A model generated the notes under the pieces. The model ran no database searches, was not told the DNA's origin, and saw nothing but the letters and a program-made list of their open reading frames with translations. A program made the translations under genes and the position numbers. Shown here in pieces: positions 1 through 5,744 of a DNA stretch of 7,868 bases. This DNA comes from an uncultured Anaerococcus sp. (GTDB lineage: Bacteria; Bacillota; Clostridia; Tissierellales; Peptoniphilaceae), in contig NZ_CALGYW010000088.1 of NCBI RefSeq assembly GCF_937934665.1, forward strand, positions 1-7,868, read 5' to 3'. Every line of letters starts with the position of its first letter. Position 1 is the first letter of the stretch.

Positions 1-911
1 ATGGCGATTTCTACCTGGTCAGATATCCTTTGGTCAATCGATGTTATGGCTTGGTTGGTAAATTCTGTAGCGTGAATATTATCAAAACCAATTATCCCAT
101 AGTCTTCAGGAATTTTCATACCAGCATTTGCCATAAGCTTATAGGCTATGACGGCAAGCCTATCTAGCTCAAATTGAAGAGAGTCAAATTCATTATTTTC
201 CTTTAAAAACTCTATTAACCTAGGCAGGTCTTTTTCTGGATTTTTTACCTTAAATTCAACAAAATCTGCATCATCATAATGCTTGTAAAGAGCTTCTACA
301 AAACCTGACTTTTTGGCTATATAAGACCTTGACATAAAACCTGTATCGTAAGAAACATAGAGGGGTTTTTTGTAAAGATTGTCCTTTAAAAGTTTAACCG
401 CCTGATCCATGGCTTCAATCTCATCTATATAGACGTTTACAATTTTTTCATTCTCATCAGTAGTTTTCACATTTAAAAGCGCCATGGGAATAATTACCGA
501 CATGTTTTTAAGCTTTTCGTAAAATCTCTTCTCCTCATAGGTAGAACCAACACATATTATAGCGTCAACCTTGCTCTCAACAAGGACATCCAGATAGCTC
601 ATCTTTTTTTCGTAGCTATCAGTAGTAACACATAAAAGTGTGGTATAGCCAAGCTCGTCAAGCCTTCTTTCAAGCTCGAAGGCTGACTGGCTTGCAAAAA
701 ACCTCCTAATATCAGGTACCATTATCCCAATCATCTCTGTAGAATTTGTAGCCAAACTCCTAGCTATCCTATTTGGCTTATAGCCTGACTCTTTTATTAT
801 TTCCTCTATAATTTTTCTCGCCTTATCACTCACATTGGGCGACTTATTAATAACCCTAGAAACCGTCGCTGTAGAATAACCCGACAACTCAGCTATATCA
901 TAAATATCCAT
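1..911 (-). CDS. LacI-family transcriptional regulator (3' end cut off by window edge)
   Basis: DNA-binding repressor of the LacI/GalR family, probably controlling a sugar-utilisation gene set in response to a small effector. The gene starts with ATG at 911 and stays open to the left edge, giving 303 visible residues; the family usually has about 330-340, so roughly 30 C-terminal residues are outside. Residues 1-21 (MDIYDIAELSGYSTATVSRV) are a textbook LacI helix-turn-helix, followed by the hinge-helix segment KPNRIARSLA near residue 45-55. From about residue 60 the chain matches the periplasmic-binding-protein-like effector domain, including IGIMVPDI, a GFD near the end and the closing TSIDQ segment typical of the family. 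The start is supported by GAGG at 917-920, five bases upstream. It is separated from the upstream ABC operon by a terminator and has its own promoter with an internal palindrome, suggesting autoregulation. The effector and target genes cannot be read from this window. Confidence 0.93.
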   Translation of the reverse strand, partial: MDIYDIAELSGYSTATVSRVINKSPNVSDKARKIIEEIIKESGYKPNRIARSLATNSTEMIGIMVPDIRRFFASQSAFELERRLDELGYTTLLCVTTDSYEKKMSYLDVLVESKVDAIICVGSTYEEKRFYEKLKNMSVIIPMALLNVKTTDENEKIVNVYIDEIEAMDQAVKLLKDNLYKKPLYVSYDTGFMSRSYIAKKSGFVEALYKHYDDADFVEFKVKNPEKDLPRLIEFLKENNEFDSLQFELDRLAVIAYKLMANAGMKIPEDYGIIGFDNIHATEFTNQAITSIDQRISDQVEIA

Positions 912-964
912 ACTAGCCTCACAAAATTAGAACTTTTCCGAATAATAAAATACTTCTATATATT

Positions 965-993
965 ATTATATCATAGAAAAACGTTTTTTTGAA
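965..993 (-). promoter_or_regulatory. Promoter of the LacI-family regulator
   Basis: On the minus strand a perfect TATAAT -10 box lies at 970-965, preceded by TG at the extended -10 position (TGATATAAT). Seventeen bases further upstream is a -35-like TTCAAA at 993-988, matching four of the six bases of TTGACA. Transcription would start near position 958, leaving a leader of about 45 bases before the ATG at 911. The promoter lies just beyond the terminator of the upstream ABC operon, so this regulator is its own transcription unit. Confidence 0.72.
977..988. promoter_or_regulatory. Putative LacI-type operator inside the regulator's own promoter
   Basis: AAAAACGTTTTT is a perfect 12-base palindrome centred on CpG. 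LacI/GalR-family proteins commonly bind palindromes with a central CG. The site fills most of the spacer between the -35 and -10 boxes, where a bound repressor would block RNA polymerase. The natural reading is self-repression by the adjacent LacI-family protein. A CcpA-like catabolite-control site is an alternative, but the flanks match the usual cre consensus only partly. The site is AT-rich, so chance is not excluded. Confidence 0.5.
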
Positions 994-1037
994 AATTCAC
1001 CCAAACTTTTCTTAACTTATAAAAAAAGAACCTCATC

Positions 1038-1075
1038 AAAAAAAGACTCTAAACTAGAGAAAGTTAGAGTCTTTT
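1038..1075 (-). terminator. Rho-independent terminator of the ABC importer operon
   Basis: Two perfectly complementary 12-base arms lie at 1041-1052 and 1064-1075 (AAAAGACTCTAA and its complement) around an 11-base loop. Read on the minus strand, the hairpin is followed by an uninterrupted run of seven T (1044-1038). It begins 18 bases after the permease stop codon. The T-run on the plus-strand side is only four bases, so it acts chiefly on minus-strand transcripts. Confidence 0.92.
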
Positions 1076-1093
1076 AAAGGGTACTTATAAAAA

Positions 1094-2752
1094 TCATTTA
1101 TTTTTCTTTGAGCCTATAATATTAAATACTATTAGGGCTATTATTGTAAATACTGTAAGCATGGTAGCAAGGGCTGCAGCTACTCCGTAATTACCTCTTA
1201 CAACCTCTGTATAGATAGAAACTGTCATTGTTCTTGTTTTTAGGTTTGTAAGAATAATAGATGAAGATAGCTCTGATATCAAGGTTACGTATGATAATAT
1301 AGAGCCTGCTACTACTCCCCTCATCATAAGTGGAAGAGTGATTTGAGCAAAGGTCTTAAATTTGCTTGCACCTAGGGAGTAGGAAGCTTCTTCTAAGGAT
1401 ATTGGCAGTGACTGAAGAGTCGATGTGGCAGACCTTAGGGTATAAGGCAGTCTTCTTATTACAAAGGAGACTATTACTATCCACATTGTGCCGCCCAAGA
1501 CTAGGAAGTTTGATCCCATCATACCATTTCCAAAACCTGTTAGAAGGGCAATACCAATTACAACTCCTGGTAGGATAAATGGTACCATGGTGAATACGTC
1601 TATGGCTGCTGCAAGTTTGCCTTTTATCCTAACTACTATATAGGCTATCAAAACTGATAAGATTATGATAATTATAAGGGCTAGGAGTGGTAGAAGGAGG
1701 GTATTTCTAATAGATGTGCCCATCCTTGCAAAGGCTGTGTGGTAAGATTTTAATGAATATCCGTCAATGAATATCTTTCCTGATGTGTTCTTAAATGATG
1801 TCAAAATCAGATAAGCTTGTGGTAGGATTGATAGGCCTACTATAATGTAGACAAATAGGTGGATTAAAACACCCTTTGCCCCCTTAAGCTTAGTTTTTGA
1901 AACTGGATTTAAGAAGTTTGACGAATAGGCATTTTTCTCTGATATTTTCTTTTGAATTACAAATATTAGACTGGTTACTAGTATGGCTATTATTGCAATT
2001 GCTGATGCAAAGCCCTGGTTTTGGCCAACTTCGCCTACGAATTCATTGTAGATTAATACTGGGAAGGTCCTATAACCTTCACCTATTAGCATTGGGGTAC
2101 CAAAGTCAGACATACATCTCATGAAGACTAAAAGGCCTCCTGCTAAAAGTGATGGGGTCACAAGAGGTAGGATTATTTTCCTAAATCTCTTAAAGCCTGT
2201 TACTCCCAAGTTTTCGCTTGCTTCCATAAGGGATGCGTCAAGGTTTTCAAAGGCTGCCTTGGCATATAAAAATACTAATGAATATAGTTGGAAGGTGAAT
2301 ACTAGTAAGATTCCAGCAAAACCGTATATATCAGGAATATTTAGGCCAAGGCCCGCAAAAAAGTTTGTTATAATACCATTTCTACCAAGCAATAAGATCC
2401 ATGAATAAGCACCGATAAAAGGCGCTGACATTGAGGCAAGGATTATGATTATCTCTAAAACCTTGGCTCCCTTAATCTTATAAAAACTCATAAAATAAGC
2501 TATTGGTGTAGCTAGGAGAATGGTTGTGGCTGTGGCTATTATCGATAATTTCAAACTGTTTATAATGGTTGAAAAATAGTACTTGTTTGAAAAGAATTCA
2601 GTAAAGTTTGCAAGACTTAGGTTTCCTTCTTTGTTGTAAAAAGATTGGATTAAAAGTCTGGTGATTGGATATAGTAAAAATATAAAAACTCCAGCTAGGA
2701 TGGCTAGGGTAATTATTTTCCAAAATCCAAATTTATTAGCTTTCGTTTTCAT
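1094..2752 (-). CDS. ABC importer permease, fused two-domain type (Fe3+/sugar-phosphate family)
   Basis: Membrane channel of a binding-protein-dependent importer, of the FbpB/AfuB type in which two permease domains are joined in one 552-residue chain. Each half carries about six predicted membrane segments: roughly 12-35, 66-90, 100-122, 146-168, 200-215 and 248-266, then 297-318, 352-376, 388-408, 421-434, 478-500 and 525-546. Each half has the cytoplasmic coupling loop that docks on the ATPase: EASENLGVTGFKRF around 177-190 and EEASYSLGASKFKTF around 454-468, each followed by a conserved LPL. The length is normal for the fused type. The start ATG overlaps the end of the ATPase gene by 17 bases; AAGGAG at 2765-2770 is 12 bases upstream, a rather long spacing, so translation is probably coupled to the ATPase. 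It is the last gene before the terminator. Family membership alone would suggest ferric iron, but context favours a phosphorylated solute. Confidence 0.93.
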   Translation of the reverse strand: MKTKANKFGFWKIITLAILAGVFIFLLYPITRLLIQSFYNKEGNLSLANFTEFFSNKYYFSTIINSLKLSIIATATTILLATPIAYFMSFYKIKGAKVLEIIIILASMSAPFIGAYSWILLLGRNGIITNFFAGLGLNIPDIYGFAGILLVFTFQLYSLVFLYAKAAFENLDASLMEASENLGVTGFKRFRKIILPLVTPSLLAGGLLVFMRCMSDFGTPMLIGEGYRTFPVLIYNEFVGEVGQNQGFASAIAIIAILVTSLIFVIQKKISEKNAYSSNFLNPVSKTKLKGAKGVLIHLFVYIIVGLSILPQAYLILTSFKNTSGKIFIDGYSLKSYHTAFARMGTSIRNTLLLPLLALIIIIILSVLIAYIVVRIKGKLAAAIDVFTMVPFILPGVVIGIALLTGFGNGMMGSNFLVLGGTMWIVIVSFVIRRLPYTLRSATSTLQSLPISLEEASYSLGASKFKTFAQITLPLMMRGVVAGSILSYVTLISELSSSIILTNLKTRTMTVSIYTEVVRGNYGVAAALATMLTVFTIIALIVFNIIGSKKNK

Positions 2753-3809
2753 TGAGATTCACATCTCCTTTTTCGTTAAATACGTTAATCTTATCAAGGT
2801 TAATCATTAATTTTGTGTCTGTATTTACCCTGCTTACTTCTTCAAACTTTGATTCTTCCATTATGTTTAAAAGGGTCTTATCCTTAAGTTCTACATTATA
2901 ATGCATAGTAGAACCTAAAAATACTTCGTCATTTATTTTTGCTTCTACATCTCCATTTGGGTCTAGCCTAAAATCTTCAGGTCTAACTGAAAGTTTTACC
3001 CTTTGGCTAGGTTGATTTCCTAAATTGTAGGAGAATTTTTCACCAGAATCTATGATAATTTCCTTATTTTCTGCGTCATAATTTCCACTTAATACGTTGT
3101 TTGTTCCGATAAAGGAAGCTACGAACATATTGTTTGGCTTGTGGTAAATCTTTCTTGGTTTGTCACATTGCTCAATAACTCCGTCTTTCATAACAGCAAT
3201 CCTGTCTGATACTGCCATGGCTTCTTCTTGGTCGTGGGTTACATAAACTGTTGTGATACCAATTTCTTTTTGTATTCTTCTGATTTCTTCTCTAAGGTCG
3301 ACTCTTAATTTAGCATCTAGGTTACTTAATGGCTCATCCATTAATAAAACGTCTGGCTCAATAACTATAGCCCTAGCTAAAGCCACCCTTTGTTGCTGAC
3401 CGCCTGATAGATTTTGAGGTTTTCTGTCGGCATATTCTCTGATTTTCATTATATCGAGAATTTTTTCCACCCTCTTATCCATCTCAGCTTTTTCTACTTT
3501 TCTCTCTTTAAGGCCAAATTCTATATTGCCCCTAACTGTCATATTTGGGAAGACTGCATAGTTTTGGAATACCATTCCTATGTTTCTCTTGGATGGGTCC
3601 ATATTGTTAATGAGGGTATCATTAAAATAAAATTCGCCGCCTTCGATTGAGTTAAAGCCGGCTATCATCCTAAGTAATGTTGTCTTTCCACATCCTGAAG
3701 GTCCAAGGAGGGTGAAAAATTCACCATCCTGGATCTCTAGGTTGATAGATTTTATTACTGTCTTGTCGCCGTATTTTTTAACGGCGTCTTTGATTATTAT
3801 TTTTGACAT
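2736..3809 (-). CDS. ABC importer ATP-binding protein with C-terminal TOBE-like domain
   Basis: Cytoplasmic ATPase that powers the importer, 357 residues, normal length for the FbpC/AfuC/PotA type. All nucleotide-binding motifs are intact: Walker A GPSGCGKTT at 36-44, Q-loop glutamine Q82, signature LSGGQQQR at 134-141, Walker B LLMDE at 155-159, D-loop SNLDA at 162-166 and switch histidine H192. After about residue 235 comes a beta-rich regulatory segment containing SVRPEDFRL, typical of the TOBE region of this subfamily. The ATG follows the binding-protein stop codon by one base, and its ribosome site (AGGAAA, 3815-3820) lies inside the end of that gene, so the three importer genes form one tightly packed operon. 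Here the ATPase sits between the binding protein and the permease, whereas the AfuABC/FbpABC order is binding protein, permease, ATPase. The ATPase sequence does not identify the substrate. Confidence 0.95.
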   Translation of the reverse strand: MSKIIIKDAVKKYGDKTVIKSINLEIQDGEFFTLLGPSGCGKTTLLRMIAGFNSIEGGEFYFNDTLINNMDPSKRNIGMVFQNYAVFPNMTVRGNIEFGLKERKVEKAEMDKRVEKILDIMKIREYADRKPQNLSGGQQQRVALARAIVIEPDVLLMDEPLSNLDAKLRVDLREEIRRIQKEIGITTVYVTHDQEEAMAVSDRIAVMKDGVIEQCDKPRKIYHKPNNMFVASFIGTNNVLSGNYDAENKEIIIDSGEKFSYNLGNQPSQRVKLSVRPEDFRLDPNGDVEAKINDEVFLGSTMHYNVELKDKTLLNIMEESKFEEVSRVNTDTKLMINLDKINVFNEKGDVNLNENES

Positions 3810-3810
3810 C

Positions 3811-4896
3811 TTAGTTTCCTGCTTCTACAAGAAGGTTTGTAAATCTTTCGATGATTTTTTCTCTGTTTTCATTAACATAGTCATAATCTTCTTGTAATTG
3901 CTTAATTTCTGTGATTGGTTTCATAAAGTCGCTTACTTCAGCGTCTTCTCTGATTGGTCTGTTTGTTGTTTGTGTGCCTAGGATATCTTGAGCTTCTTTA
4001 GAGTTTAAAAAGTCCATGAATAGCTTAGCATTGTTTGGGTGTGAGCAGTTCTTGATTATACCTGAACCTGCTGGTAGGAAGATTACACCTTCTTCCATGT
4101 AAACTATATCGATATTGTCTGCACCGTCTTTGATTAGTTGCATAACTGGGTCTTCATAAGAAATACCAACTGCCATTTCGCCGTCTACTACAGTTTTGTA
4201 AACTGAAGATGAAGATGATTGGATTTTGCCGTCGATATTTTTGAATAATTTGTCAACATAGTCCCAGGCTTCGTCTGATTCATAGCCACCCATAGCTACT
4301 AACATATTTGTTAGGTGTGAGAAAGCTGATGATGAAGATGTTGGGTCACTTGTTGCGATTTTGCCCTTAAGTTCTGGGTTTAATAGGTCTTTGTAACCTT
4401 TGATTTCAATACCATCTGTAAGGTCTTTGTTTACGATAATTACAGAACCATCAAGTGTATAGCTTGTTTTGTAGCCATCTTTGTTTCTGAAAGCTTCTGG
4501 AAGTTCACTATCGTGGCTTGAAACGTATTCTTCAAATAAGTCTTTATTTTCAGAATAAGTTGAGAATGATCCACCAAAGATAACATCTGCTACTGGAGCT
4601 GATGCTTCACCTCTTAGTTTAGTGAAAAGTTCGCCTGTACCAGCTTGTTCTAGTTGAACTGTGATACCATATTTTTCTTCAAATGCAGGAATTATTGAGT
4701 TGATAAGTCCTTCTGAGTTTGGTGAATAAACAATTAAAGTTTCTTCATCGTCCTTTTTTACTTCTTCAGCAGATTCTTCTACCTTAGTTTCTGCCTTTTC
4801 TTCTTTGACATCGTTTTCTTCTTTAGCATTATTTCCGCATCCTGAAGCTAGGATAAGTCCAAATACTGCTAAAATACTGAGTAATTTCTTTTTCAT
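3811..4896 (-). CDS. Lipoprotein solute-binding protein, AfuA/FbpA-like, probably for a phosphorylated sugar
   Basis: Captures the solute outside the membrane for the importer encoded by the next two genes; 361 residues. The N-terminus has Lys residues 2-4, a hydrophobic core and a lipobox ASGC with the lipidated cysteine at 20. A highly charged Glu/Lys-rich tether of about 30 residues follows, then a type-1 binding-protein fold starting LIVYSPNSEG near 54-63. Likely ligand loops are SPNS (58-61), DPTSSSSA (184-191) and SSSSS (227-231), followed by GISYEDP (244-250). Ferric-binding FbpA/FutA proteins use adjacent tyrosines in the region around GISYEDP; only one is present here, which argues against iron. 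Ser-rich loops suit a phosphate group, as in the AfuA hexose-phosphate binding proteins. GGAGGG at 4902-4907 gives a strong start. Codons are more C-ending (AAC, ATC, GAC) and Arg often AGA, unlike the upstream kinase, suggesting high expression. Substrate assignment is inference; iron or a phosphonate remains possible. Confidence 0.9.
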   Translation of the reverse strand: MKKKLLSILAVFGLILASGCGNNAKEENDVKEEKAETKVEESAEEVKKDDEETLIVYSPNSEGLINSIIPAFEEKYGITVQLEQAGTGELFTKLRGEASAPVADVIFGGSFSTYSENKDLFEEYVSSHDSELPEAFRNKDGYKTSYTLDGSVIIVNKDLTDGIEIKGYKDLLNPELKGKIATSDPTSSSSAFSHLTNMLVAMGGYESDEAWDYVDKLFKNIDGKIQSSSSSVYKTVVDGEMAVGISYEDPVMQLIKDGADNIDIVYMEEGVIFLPAGSGIIKNCSHPNNAKLFMDFLNSKEAQDILGTQTTNRPIREDAEVSDFMKPITEIKQLQEDYDYVNENREKIIERFTNLLVEAGN

Positions 4897-4901
4897 ATTT
4901 T

Positions 4902-4907
4902 CCCTCC
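4902..4907 (-). promoter_or_regulatory. Strong ribosome binding site of the solute-binding protein
   Basis: GGAGGG on the minus strand, five bases before the ATG at 4896. It is the best Shine-Dalgarno match in the window, fixes the start codon and fits a binding protein made in excess over its membrane partners. Confidence 0.85.
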
Positions 4908-4925
4908 AAATGTTTTCTTACCTAT

Positions 4926-4934
4926 ATTGTATCA
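4926..4934 (-). promoter_or_regulatory. Extended -10 promoter of the ABC importer operon
   Basis: Minus-strand TGATACAAT (4934-4926) is an extended -10 element with a good TACAAT hexamer. At the proper 17-base distance the -35 position holds ACTTTT, a poor match that falls in the T-run of the upstream terminator. A promoter with a weak -35 usually needs an activator; the AraC-type regulator encoded just upstream is the obvious candidate. Transcription would start near 4919, leaving a leader of about 22 bases. No clear direct repeats for the activator were identified by eye. Confidence 0.65.
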
Positions 4935-4945
4935 TTTTTAGCCAC

Positions 4946-4984
4946 AAAAAAAGTACACTATTTAACACAATAGGTGTACTTTTT
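4946..4984 (-). terminator. Rho-independent terminator after the response regulator
   Basis: Arms at 4948-4962 and 4969-4984 pair over 15 bases with one bulged base and a six-base loop; the GTACAC/GTGTAC core is perfect. On the minus strand it ends in seven T (4952-4946). It starts 15 bases after the regulator stop codon. The T-run also overlaps the -35 region of the next promoter. Five T follow on the plus-strand side, so it may work in both directions, but there is no plus-strand gene here to use it. Confidence 0.87.
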
Positions 4985-4999
4985 AGTCAACTTTGTCCC

Positions 5000-5743
5000 T
5001 TAAAGGTCAGAAGGAGCAATTCCTAAATATTTTTTAAAAACTCTTGAAAAATATTTAGCAGATGAATATCCGCACATATAGGCTATCTCGCTTATATTAT
5101 AGTCAGAATTTTCTAGCAATTCTATGGCCTTGTTTATCCTATACCTATTTAGATATTCATTGAAGGTAAGGTGGACTTCTTTTTTAAACTTCCTATTTAG
5201 CATAGACTCTGAATAAGCCAGCTCTTTTGACAAGTCAGATATACTTATTTTATCCTGGTAATTGTTTTTTATATAATTAATCATTGCTAAAACTGTGCTA
5301 TCCTTAATAATCTTATCTAGACTGATATCAACTGCATTTCCAAGACTTGTTTTTTGTGAGATTACATCTCTCTTTTTATATATAAGCTCCCTAGCATTCG
5401 TCAAGGATTCCTCTAGATCATCAAGACTTATTGGCTTTAGTAAATAGTCTGTAACACCGTATTTAAGAGCTCTTTGGGCATAGGAAAAATAATCATAACC
5501 AGATATAATTATAGCTATATAGTCATAGTCTAGGGTTTCACTTATCATATCCAGGCCATCTTTTTCTGGCATATTTATGTCGGCAAGGACTATGTCTGGC
5601 TGGTATTTTTTGATAAGCTCTACACCCTCTACTCCATTTGCTCCGTCAGCTACAACAACCATACCCAAGGCATCATAGTCAATGAAATGGAGGAGTTTTT
5701 TCCTAATTAAATTTTCATCTTCAACTATCAATACTTTTATCAT
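5000..5743 (-). CDS. AraC-type response regulator, compact YesN/HptR-like
   Basis: Cytoplasmic transcription activator phosphorylated by the kinase encoded immediately upstream; 247 residues. The receiver domain (about 1-120) has the acidic pair E8-D9, phospho-acceptor D55 in LADINMPEKDG, switch serine S81 and lysine K103 in LLKP, all intact. After a short linker, residues about 150-247 form an AraC double helix-turn-helix (ISISDLSKELAYSESMLNRK and ISEIAYMCGYSSAKYFSRVF) ending at GIAPSDL. YesN-type regulators often have a long middle region and exceed 350 residues; this one lacks it and is close to the size I recall for staphylococcal HptR, the hexose-phosphate regulator. The ATG is one base after the kinase stop, with AAGG at 5751-5754 seven bases upstream, so the two are co-translated. 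Most likely target: the ABC importer promoter directly downstream, which has a weak -35. Confidence 0.93.
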   Translation of the reverse strand: MIKVLIVEDENLIRKKLLHFIDYDALGMVVVADGANGVEGVELIKKYQPDIVLADINMPEKDGLDMISETLDYDYIAIIISGYDYFSYAQRALKYGVTDYLLKPISLDDLEESLTNARELIYKKRDVISQKTSLGNAVDISLDKIIKDSTVLAMINYIKNNYQDKISISDLSKELAYSESMLNRKFKKEVHLTFNEYLNRYRINKAIELLENSDYNISEIAYMCGYSSAKYFSRVFKKYLGIAPSDL

Positions 5744-5744
5744 C

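Noticed and set aside
912..1037. Possible riboswitch or small RNA between the importer operon and the LacI-family gene
   Set aside because: The region is short and AT-rich, is explained by a promoter, a palindrome and a leader of about 45 bases, and shows no structured aptamer pattern.
1366..2408. Plus-strand open frames of 70-95 codons at 1366-1578, 1897-2124 and 2121-2408
   Set aside because: They lie wholly inside the well-supported permease gene on the other strand, resemble no known protein and have no convincing ribosome sites.
3414..3897. Plus-strand open frames opposite the ATPase and binding-protein genes
   Set aside because: They are antisense to intact ABC motifs on the minus strand, and their translations show no domain.
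1094..4896. Straight annotation as an iron(III) uptake operon, fbpABC
   Set aside because: Kept only as an alternative: the binding protein lacks the tyrosine pair, and the two-component neighbours fit solute sensing better than Fur-type iron control; no Fur-box-like sequence was recognised at 4897-4945.
4805..5026. Plus-strand 73-codon frame crossing the intergenic gap
   Set aside because: It runs through the signal peptide region, the promoter and the terminator hairpin of the minus-strand units; composition is low-complexity and there is no start signal.
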